Source of the DNA: CAZOBJ01 sp964577825
Lineage (GTDB): Bacteria > Planctomycetota > SZUA-567 > JAFGNG01
Length of the DNA stretch: 5,819 nt
Assembly (NCBI GenBank): GCA_964577825.1
Contig: CAZOBJ010000156.1
Coordinates: 1 to 5,819 of the forward strand
Reading direction: 5' to 3'
Made by a program: the position numbers and the translations under genes. The notes below the pieces were generated by a model. That model saw only the letters and a program-made list of their open reading frames with translations. It was not told where the DNA came from and searched no databases. Position 1 is the stretch's first letter, and each line of letters opens with the position of its first letter. Of this stretch, positions 1 through 5,819 are shown one piece after another.

Positions 1-958
1 CAAGAACCGCTCGGATAAGTCTGAGGCAATGACAAACTATGCCCTGGACTGGGTCGGTCATCTGCCTGGGAAACGGGAAAGCCGACGCTGCGTTGGCGAC
101 CACATCATTACCCAGAATGATGTACGCGCTGAAGGCCGATTCGACGACATCGTCGCTTACGGGGGATGGTCGATGGATGATCACCATCCCGCAGGTATAG
201 CAGCAACCGAGAAGCCTACGGTATTTCATCCCGCACCATCGCCTTACGGAATCCCCTACCGTGCGCTCTACTCGAAGAACATTTCCAATCTCTTCTTTGC
301 CGGAAGGAACATCAGTGCGACTCACGCAGCTATGAGTTCAACCCGCGTCATGGCAACATGCGCCGTTATGGGACAGGCTGTCGGCACGGCAGCGTCTATT
401 GCCGCCGCAAAGTCGTTCGCCCCGCGTGATGTATGCAATGAGTCGATCAGCGAATTGCAGCAGGCATTGATGGATGATGACTGCTACCTGCCGTGGCATA
501 CGCGCGAAGTAAGTCAACTTAGTCACTTTGCCGCGCTCACAGCAAAGGCCGGCAATCCTGAACCTATCCGGAACGGCATTGACCGCCCCGTGGGTGACAG
601 CAGTAATTCATGGACGGGAAAACCGGGCGATTGGCTTGAGTATCATTTCAAGCGGCCCGCGCAACTCGCCGCCACAAGATTGGTCTTCGACAGCGACTTG
701 AATCGCAGGATCAAGAATATGCCCTGCATCTACAAGTTGAGTCAAGAACAGCGCCGTGTCCCGGAAACCCTCATCAGGGCCTTCCGTATTGACGCCCTTT
801 CAGACGATGGCACCTGGAAGACAGCGGCGGAAGTAAAGAATAATCATCAGCGGCTTGTTAAGCTCGACCTCAATATCGCCACTACCGCCATACGCCTCAT
901 ACCGGAAGAGACTTGGGGCGCGGACAACGCCACCGTCTTTGCATGGGATGTCAGATGA
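1..958 (+). CDS. FAD-dependent oxidoreductase (FAD_oxidored type) with C-terminal discoidin-like domain, 5'-truncated
   Basis: The reading frame is open from the window edge (first full codon at base 2) to TGA at 956-958. The ATG at 29 is therefore most likely internal, and the N-terminal Rossmann FAD-binding half lies outside the window. The visible part carries the C-terminal FAD-contacting segment of two-dinucleotide-binding-fold flavoproteins: NLFFAGRNIS (287-316), then SSTRVMATCAVMGQAVGTAA up to about 394, the usual GR...T..R..A...GQA.G.AA pattern. Upstream are GRFDDIVAYGGWSMDDHH and PYGIPYRAL, also typical of the PF12831-like group. From about base 520 to the stop the protein changes to a beta-rich module (WTGKPGDWLEYHF, AATRLVFDSDL, ATTAIRLIPEETWG) resembling an F5/8 type C (discoidin) or related carbohydrate-binding fold. 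Members of this fused family are frequent in Planctomycetota and Verrucomicrobiota-Lentisphaerota genomes; their substrates are mostly unknown, so no reaction is assigned. GC is about 53% in two sampled lines, much lower than the convergent neighbour. The family call is firm; the tail-domain assignment is moderate. Confidence 0.86.
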   Translation, partial: KNRSDKSEAMTNYALDWVGHLPGKRESRRCVGDHIITQNDVRAEGRFDDIVAYGGWSMDDHHPAGIAATEKPTVFHPAPSPYGIPYRALYSKNISNLFFAGRNISATHAAMSSTRVMATCAVMGQAVGTAASIAAAKSFAPRDVCNESISELQQALMDDDCYLPWHTREVSQLSHFAALTAKAGNPEPIRNGIDRPVGDSSNSWTGKPGDWLEYHFKRPAQLAATRLVFDSDLNRRIKNMPCIYKLSQEQRRVPETLIRAFRIDALSDDGTWKTAAEVKNNHQRLVKLDLNIATTAIRLIPEETWGADNATVFAWDVR

Positions 959-1001
959 AGATGTGATCAGCGAGCAGAGGTGCAGAAGACAAGCTGTTGA
1001 G

Positions 1002-1221
1002 CTAACCTTCCTCGCGTACGTTTTTGGCGAACCGTTTGACCGTGTTGATCGGGCGTTTGCCCAGGTTCCGATACCCCTGGTGCGAGCGCTCGCAGTCGTA
1101 TTGGATCAGCCAAGCGTCCAGGTCCTTGTGCAGCGCGTCAAGAGACTCGTAGAAGTGGGTTCGAAACGCCGGGCGAAAACTCCTCGATGGCGGTGCGGTG
1201 GAAGCCTTCGACGAGGCCGCC
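1002..1221 (-). pseudogene. IS481/IS3-like transposase, 3' remnant with a frameshift
   Basis: On the minus strand, 1178 down to the TAG at 1002-1004 encodes FRPAFRTHFYESLDALHK, then DLDAWLIQYDCERSHQGY, RNLGKRPINTVKRF and NVREEG. This matches the end of the DDE integrase core (rve_3 type) of IS481-family and related transposases, whose usual form is RT.fYes...lq.DLDaWL..YN.eRpHqGyrn.GkrPi.T. The homology continues upstream in another frame, 1221 to 1180, as GGLVEGFHRTAIEE. That equals the family's NGFVERFHRTLLEE and includes the Glu (codon 1207-1209) that is normally the third DDE catalytic residue. One base, 1179, lies between the two frames, so the gene has gained one or lost two bases there. 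Beyond about 1221 no transposase similarity is recognisable, so roughly the first two thirds or more of the protein, with the other catalytic Asp residues, are gone. An ATG at 1325 opens the second frame on paper, but its first 45 or so residues are Arg/Ala/Gly-rich and look non-coding. The remnant starts 43 bases after the oxidoreductase stop. The IS family name is likely, not certain. Confidence 0.82.
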
Positions 1222-1403
1222 CGGCCCGCGCGCGGACCCGCATGCGCCCCGTCCGCGAGGCGTTCGTCGGCCCCGCCCATCGCTCCTTCACGCCGAACGG
1301 GGACTCGGCGCGCGGCCCCGCGCATGTCCTTGCACAGGGGCCAACGCGACGAGTTCTGCTATCTCACTGCGCCGCCCTGTGCTGACGGCGCGGGACCGCG
1401 CCC
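1222..1403. other. GC-rich intergenic stretch, no recognisable gene
   Basis: This stretch lies between the end of transposase homology and the stop of the large minus-strand gene. Sampled lines are about 78-82% GC, the richest in the window. Frames open on both strands, but their translations are Arg/Pro/Ala/Gly-rich with no family motif, as expected by chance at this composition. I see no tRNA, CRISPR or clear insertion-sequence end here. Its only structure is the palindrome at 1387-1402 and weaker inverted repeats beside it (1369-1374 with 1386-1391; 1332-1339 with 1375-1382). It may be non-coding spacer of the large gene's native locus or the remains of a destroyed gene. Confidence 0.5.
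1387..1402 (-). terminator. possible hairpin terminator of the large minus-strand gene
   Basis: GGCGCGG (1387-1393) and CCGCGCC (1396-1402) form a perfect 7-bp inverted repeat around GA, one base past the TAG of the gene read on the minus strand. A competing stem pairs 1386-1391 (CGGCGC) with 1369-1374 (GCGCCG) across an 11-base loop. The position suits transcription termination. However, no T run follows on the transcribed strand, and the two-base centre means some pairs must open to form a real loop. Chance palindromes are also common at this GC content. It could equally be a protein-binding palindrome. Confidence 0.3.
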
Positions 1404-4400
1404 CTACTCGAACGTGAGCCGCCCGAACGACGCCTCGTCGTGCCAGCTGCCGATGGTGTACGACCAGGACGAGGCCGGGACGCTGCCGAACCGGAAGGAG
1501 CGGTGCGCGTTGAACCCCCAGGTGTCGCCGGCCTCCAGGTCCGCGCCCAGGCTGTCGGCGGGCAGGCGCACCTCCAGGGTCCAGGCGTCGTCCCCGATTG
1601 CGGTGGCCGCCTGCCAGGGGGGCGCGAACTCGTAGTCGCGCGCTCCGCCGACCACGCGCTGGTCGAAGCGCACGCCCCCGGCGCTCACCGCCATCTGGTA
1701 GTACACGGGCTCGTCGAGGTCCAGGCGCAGGAACAGGGCCACGCAGTCGTCGCGGAACACGGTGCCCTCGTCCTCGCGCACCGCGTCGCGCTTGATGGCC
1801 TCAGGCTCGGGGTCGCGGCACTCGAACCCGAGATACAGGTCCTGGCCGTGGCGCAGGGCGTACATGCGCGTGCCCACAATGGCCGGGAACCGGTTGGTCA
1901 TCACGAACCCCTCGACGGAGGCCGCCTGCCGCCAGGCCGCGTCGTCGAGCTCGCCGTCGACTTCGGGCGCTTGCGCCACGGCGGGCACCTGTAGGGTGCG
2001 CATCTCGGTCGTTACGGACTCGCCTCTTTTTTTCTCCGTCCCGTAGGACGCCCCCCTTTCCAGGTATTCGCGCAGCACGTAGAACCGGGAGCTGTTGGCC
2101 ACCGCGTGCCAGGCGCGCGCCACGCGGCCCTCGGCGAGGTCGGCCCGGGCCCGGCGCACGGTCGACTCCATGAACGCGAGCCCCTCCTCGGTGAGTACGA
2201 GGCGCGCGCGCTGGATGCCCAAAAGCTCCTCCACGCGGCCGAGCATGCCCCGGATGTGCGCGAGGTGCTGGTCGTCGAGGGGGTCCGTGTCCCACCCGGT
2301 CAGGCGCGCCTCGACGCCCTGCACGCGGAAGGCCGCCACGCCGTACGGGTCCAGGCGCACGGGCACGGACACCGCGTCCGCGGCTGCCGCCTCGGGCGCG
2401 ACCACCTCGTTGGCGACGAGGTCGCGCACTTCGCCGTCGCCCTGCACGGTCACCGTTCCGGTGACCGGCCAGTAGCCGGGGTTGGCCACGTAGAAGGTGA
2501 GCGCGTCCTCGCCGTGCAGGCACCGGATGGCGAGGTTCGTGTCGAGCCCCGTGTCCAGCACGGGCGAGAATCGCTCCGCGGGCAGGCTGCGCAACACGCG
2601 CGCGAACTCGCGCAGCTCCTGCTCCTGGCCCACGTGCAGGTTCACGTGGATGAGCGAGAAGAGCACGAGCCGCGGGTCGCCGCCGATGAGCGCCTGCACG
2701 AACGCCTCACGCGCGTAGTCGCCGCTGGGCTCGGCCTGGGCCAGGATGTCGCCCGGCCGGGGCCAGCCCGCGCGGTAGGGCAGGCGCCAGGCGTGGCCTT
2801 CCGGCTCCTGCCAGGCGTGCTGGACCATGGCCGCGCGGTTCGTGGGATGGGCGAAGGCCTCGTGGAAGGCCTCGTGCGCGTTGATGTCCAGCATATACGG
2901 GTAGTTCTCGTTGTCCTTGGGCTGGCTGTGCGGCGAGGCGTGCATCCAGTGGGTGGGCCAGAGGTCCTCGGCCTCGGCGAAGAGCGCGGGGTCCCAGCCC
3001 CACCGGCGCAGGAAGTCCTTGAGCGGCAGGCCGCTGGCGTGCCATTCCCTGCCGTGCCCGGCGTAGAACATCAGGCTCGCGGTGCAGAACAGGTCCTCGC
3101 GCGTTTGCTGGATCTCGTCCACCAGATCCGAGAAGCACCCGCGCAGCCGCTCGCAGCGCCAGGAGATCCACCGCTCGCGCATGCGCGGCGAGGTGAGCAG
3201 GGTGTAGCGCTTCTGGAACCGGTCCGGGTCCTGGTACCCGATGGGCAGGTCCAGGTCCGTGTCCTGCTCGAAGGCGTAGATCGTGGCGTCGCCGTACCCG
3301 TCCAGGAGCGGGTCCACGAGCGAGCCGGCCAGATACGGGCTGTTCGCCTTGAATGCGCGCGCGCGGTACACGGGCAGGTAGTCGCACCCGAAGTACACCG
3401 ACCAGTTGAGCCCCAGGAAGTTCGGGAGCGGCCCGAACTTGTCGGCGAGGTCGTGGGCCACGCGGCGCATCTCCTCGCGCACGCGCGGATGGTTGAAGTT
3501 CCATCCCGCGCGGTACGAGGGGCTACGGCCGGTCTGGAGCTTGCGGCCCTGGTTGTCCACGAGGTACATGGTGTCCTCGATGCCGGGGATCCGGCCCTCG
3601 CCGCGCTCGGAGGCGGCGATCAGCCCGGAGCTGAACACGAACTGGACGCTGGCGAGGAAGTCCACCCCGTTCTCGCGGAACACGCGGGCCGCGATCTCGC
3701 GGAAGGCTCGAAGCACGCGGGGGCTGTCCGTGTTCGGGGGCTTGGTGATGGCCTGGCTGTCGCTGTACTGCCAGGCGCCCATGCCGTGCAGGTTCTGCCC
3801 GGTGAAGCGCAGGTAGGCCGCGTAGTGCTCGCAGGTGTCCAGCCAAAACGAGAGCAGCCCGCAGAATCGCAGCAGGCGCTCCTCTTCGTCGGCGGGCAGG
3901 CCGGCGGCGCGCATGCGCGCGAGCGCCTCGGGCACCGCGCCACGGAAGGTGCGGTCAAAGCTCTGCTTGCGGTTGTCGCTCGTCTCGGTGAGGATCCCGA
4001 TCCAGCGAGCGTTGTCTTCCGGCGCGCGCAGCGCGGGCAGGGGCCCGGCCACATGGTAGATGCGAAGCCGCGCCGCGGCGGCCGCGCTCTCCTTGCGCAG
4101 GCTCATGACGTCGATGGCGTGCTTGCCGGGCGTGGGGCGCAGGAGCCACTTGAGCTCGCGCATCGTGTTCGTGAGCGGGTACTTGTCCCCGGTCCACACC
4201 GTGGGGCAGCACTTGGAGGTGCCCCCGGCGGGCTCGGTGCACACCGCGCCGATCCACCGGTCGTCGTCGTTCGGGTACTCGAGCACCAGAAGATAGAAGT
4301 CGCCCGGATGCGCGAACTCCACGAGGCACGAGAAGTGCGCGCCCATGTAGGGCCGGGTCTCGCGGTAGCGCAGGCCGTCCCGTTGTACGATCTGCGGCGC

Positions 4401-5819
4401 GAGCGCGGCCTGGGCGGCGTGCTCCTGTTGGCGCGCCTCCCAGTCCTGGCGCGCGGTGGCCTGCTGCTGGCGGGCGGGCAGCTCCTCCCAGGGGGTGCGC
4501 TCCTCGGGCGGCAGGGGGTCGCCCTGGGCGTCGGTCTCGAGCACGGGGTGCGGGTCGTCGAGATCGGTGAAGTCGACCGTGTCCTCGAGCTCCAGGTCCA
4601 GGCCCTGCTCGTAGGTGTCGCCGGCCACCGTGTCCATGGGCAGGCGGCGGACCACCAGGAAGGGCTCGGCGGGGCGGACTTCGATCACCTCGTCCGCGGA
4701 GCGCAGCGTCATGCGCAGCAGGTATACGCCCCCCTCCAGCGCGCCCGGCTGCACGGTGTACACGAGCGAGGCGTCCCGGGCCGCGTACTCGTCCGCGCGG
4801 CCCTCGGCCTCGGGCACGAACTCGCCCCCGTCGTAGCGGTCTACGGACCATTCGATCCAGGGCGCGCGCTCCGCCAGTCCGGCGGGCACGCGCACCTCTA
4901 CCCCTACGGGTTCGGACGCGGAGAAGAAGAGGCGGTTCTCGCCCGGGTTCGTGAGGGCCATGTATCCGTCGTATCCCGGCCGGCGGTACCAGTAGCCGTC
5001 GCGGTACGAGCGCATCCACCGCCCGCCGCGCACGGCTGCGGCGTTCTCGTCTCCTGCGGAGGCGCCCACCTCGGCCCAGGCGCTGTCGTCGAACCCCACG
5101 GCCGACCACCCGGGCTCGGGGCGGGGGCTCCACCGCCAGGTCTCGTCGCTGTCCAGGAGCGCGGTCCGGCCCGAGACCATGACCGCGCGGCCCTGGAGGT
5201 AACAGTAGGGTGGGTACGTGCTGCGAAGCGAGGTGCCGAACACCCCGATGCAGTTGCGCCCCGGGCGCAGGTGCTCGGTGATGTCCACCGGGTCGGACCA
5301 GTAGCCGTGCCGGGGACGGGGAGAGACGGACTTGCGGTCCGGGATCTCTTCGCCGTTCACGTACAGGACCGTCTTGGCGCCCACGTCCACGACCGCGCGC
5401 CAGACTCGGTCGCCGGGCAGGGTGAACTCCTTGCGCAGGTATCCCTTGTGCACGACGCGCAGCACGGTCAGGTCGCGGATCTCCACGGCGGTGCCGGGCT
5501 CGGCCCGGATGGTGATCTCGAACCCGTCCGCGCTCACGTTCTGCGTGTTCTGGATCTTGAAGTTCAGGGTCTGCCAGTCCGTGCCCTGGAGCTCGGCCGT
5601 GGGCTGGCTGTAGTTCGGGTTCGTGCCGGCCGGCAGCCGATTGCCCTGCGACCAGCCGCGCACCTCCCATGCGGTGGGCCCGGGCGCGGACTGGCGCGCC
5701 TGGAGGCGCAGCCGCCAGTCCATGTTCCAGAACTCGACGCGGTCGGCGCGGGGCTGCTTGTCCGCGTAGTTGCCCCAGCCCAACAGCGCCTCCTCGCCGT
5801 CGAGCACGAACCGAAGCGC
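1404..5819 (-). CDS. Giant multi-domain glycoside-hydrolase-like protein with rhamnosidase-N-like and CBM9-like domains, 5'-truncated
   Basis: An uninterrupted minus-strand frame runs from the window edge to TAG at 1404-1406. The GTG at 5807 is a possible start, but the frame continues to the edge (ALRF) and already lies in a folded domain without a signal peptide, so the true start is outside. Residues are counted from that GTG. About 1-120 is a carbohydrate-binding-like beta-sandwich. About 123-250 resembles the N-terminal domain of bacterial alpha-L-rhamnosidases (YLRKEFTLPGD, VLYVNGEEI, HGYWSDPVDIT, GFDDSAW). About 280-390 is Ig-like. About 395-475 is an acidic then Gln/Ala-rich linker. 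About 475-595 is another beta-sandwich. About 600-1090 looks like a TIM-barrel core (FNHPRVREEM, FLGLNWSVYFGCDY, GYGDATIYAFEQDT, RERWISWRCERL). About 1095-1165 is a small C-terminal beta domain and about 1170-1255 is helical. About 1270-1467 is CBM9/DOMON-like (VDGELDDAAW, DLYLGFECRD, FRDDCVALFL, ending SFGRLTFE). The expected role is binding and cleaving a complex glycan, probably outside the cytoplasm. Linkage, substrate and catalytic residues cannot be assigned. GC is 73% in one sampled line, with GC-ending codons throughout. The end-domain calls are good; the core call is tentative. Confidence 0.8.
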   Translation of the reverse strand, partial: ALRFVLDGEEALLGWGNYADKQPRADRVEFWNMDWRLRLQARQSAPGPTAWEVRGWSQGNRLPAGTNPNYSQPTAELQGTDWQTLNFKIQNTQNVSADGFEITIRAEPGTAVEIRDLTVLRVVHKGYLRKEFTLPGDRVWRAVVDVGAKTVLYVNGEEIPDRKSVSPRPRHGYWSDPVDITEHLRPGRNCIGVFGTSLRSTYPPYCYLQGRAVMVSGRTALLDSDETWRWSPRPEPGWSAVGFDDSAWAEVGASAGDENAAAVRGGRWMRSYRDGYWYRRPGYDGYMALTNPGENRLFFSASEPVGVEVRVPAGLAERAPWIEWSVDRYDGGEFVPEAEGRADEYAARDASLVYTVQPGALEGGVYLLRMTLRSADEVIEVRPAEPFLVVRRLPMDTVAGDTYEQGLDLELEDTVDFTDLDDPHPVLETDAQGDPLPPEERTPWEELPARQQQATARQDWEARQQEHAAQAALAPQIVQRDGLRYRETRPYMGAHFSCLVEFAHPGDFYLLVLEYPNDDDRWIGAVCTEPAGGTSKCCPTVWTGDKYPLTNTMRELKWLLRPTPGKHAIDVMSLRKESAAAAARLRIYHVAGPLPALRAPEDNARWIGILTETSDNRKQSFDRTFRGAVPEALARMRAAGLPADEEERLLRFCGLLSFWLDTCEHYAAYLRFTGQNLHGMGAWQYSDSQAITKPPNTDSPRVLRAFREIAARVFRENGVDFLASVQFVFSSGLIAASERGEGRIPGIEDTMYLVDNQGRKLQTGRSPSYRAGWNFNHPRVREEMRRVAHDLADKFGPLPNFLGLNWSVYFGCDYLPVYRARAFKANSPYLAGSLVDPLLDGYGDATIYAFEQDTDLDLPIGYQDPDRFQKRYTLLTSPRMRERWISWRCERLRGCFSDLVDEIQQTREDLFCTASLMFYAGHGREWHASGLPLKDFLRRWGWDPALFAEAEDLWPTHWMHASPHSQPKDNENYPYMLDINAHEAFHEAFAHPTNRAAMVQHAWQEPEGHAWRLPYRAGWPRPGDILAQAEPSGDYAREAFVQALIGGDPRLVLFSLIHVNLHVGQEQELREFARVLRSLPAERFSPVLDTGLDTNLAIRCLHGEDALTFYVANPGYWPVTGTVTVQGDGEVRDLVANEVVAPEAAAADAVSVPVRLDPYGVAAFRVQGVEARLTGWDTDPLDDQHLAHIRGMLGRVEELLGIQRARLVLTEEGLAFMESTVRRARADLAEGRVARAWHAVANSSRFYVLREYLERGASYGTEKKRGESVTTEMRTLQVPAVAQAPEVDGELDDAAWRQAASVEGFVMTNRFPAIVGTRMYALRHGQDLYLGFECRDPEPEAIKRDAVREDEGTVFRDDCVALFLRLDLDEPVYYQMAVSAGGVRFDQRVVGGARDYEFAPPWQAATAIGDDAWTLEVRLPADSLGADLEAGDTWGFNAHRSFRFGSVPASSWSYTIGSWHDEASFGRLTFE

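Noticed and set aside
29..31. ATG at 29 as the start of the oxidoreductase.
   Set aside because: The frame is open upstream to the window edge, and the visible protein begins well inside the family, lacking the N-terminal FAD-binding Rossmann motif.
1222..1325. The N-terminal extension of the transposase frame starting at ATG 1325.
   Set aside because: Residues upstream of FRPAFRT in that frame do not resemble any transposase; the true homology continues in the other frame only to about 1221.
855..1385. A 176-codon plus-strand frame spanning the oxidoreductase end and the transposase remnant.
   Set aside because: It overlaps the oxidoreductase tail in another frame and then runs antisense to the recognisable transposase; no homology was seen in its own product.
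1187..1994. Plus-strand open frames covering the GC-rich spacer and the 3' end of the large gene.
   Set aside because: Products are low-complexity, start sites lack supporting context, and they run antisense to the clear CBM9-like coding sequence.
1801..3504. Two further long minus-strand frames (1801-2523 and 2707-3504).
   Set aside because: They are shadows in the same alternate phase of the large gene, with Arg/Gly/Pro-rich products and no family signature.
3955..5670. A 571-codon open frame on the minus strand overlapping the large gene in another phase.
   Set aside because: Its product is dominated by Arg, Gly, Ala and Pro with no domain motif, as expected for an alternate frame of a GC-rich gene, while the main frame holds several recognisable domains.
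5805..5807. GTG at 5805-5807 as the start of the giant protein.
   Set aside because: The frame continues to the window edge, no signal peptide follows the GTG, and the sequence is already within a beta-sandwich-like domain; no ribosome binding site can be checked in the 12 bases left.
1..5819. CRISPR array, tRNA/rRNA genes, riboswitch or direct repeat arrays.
   Set aside because: Reading through the window I found no regularly spaced repeats, cloverleaf-like segments or conserved RNA motifs; almost all of it is protein-coding.

Overview
The window holds the visible ends of two large convergent genes separated by a short, scarred intergenic region. Both genes run off the window, so neither start codon, promoter nor signal peptide can be seen. 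The protein types are a FAD-dependent oxidoreductase with a discoidin-like tail and a very large multi-domain glycoside-hydrolase-like protein ending in a CBM9-like domain. Such proteins are typical of polysaccharide-degrading bacteria of the Planctomycetota/Verrucomicrobiota/Lentisphaerota/Hydrogenedentota kind. That placement is inferred from protein style only; the window has no phylogenetic marker.

Layout. Bases 1-958 (+) are the 3' part of a FAD_oxidored-type flavoprotein followed by an F5/8C-like beta-sandwich. Bases 1002-1221 (-) are the decayed 3' end of an IS481/IS3-like DDE transposase, broken by a frameshift at about 1179. Bases 1222-1403 are very GC-rich with no recognisable gene and carry a perfect 16-bp palindrome next to the following stop codon. 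Bases 1404-5819 (-) are one uninterrupted reading frame of 1471 visible codons: N-terminal beta-sandwich domains (one rhamnosidase-N-like), a charged/Gln-Ala-rich linker, another beta-sandwich, an apparent TIM-barrel-like core, a C-terminal beta domain, a helical segment and a CBM9-like domain.

The two genes are convergent and cannot be one operon. A shared role in complex carbohydrate breakdown is plausible from their families but is not shown by the sequence. The clearest anomaly is base composition. Hand counts of sampled 60-base lines give about 53% GC in the flavoprotein gene, 53-62% through the transposase remnant, about 80% just beyond it, and 73% in one line of the large gene. The step falls where the transposase homology breaks and ends, so it looks like a junction between DNA of different origin: insertion-sequence-mediated rearrangement, transfer, or possibly an assembly join.
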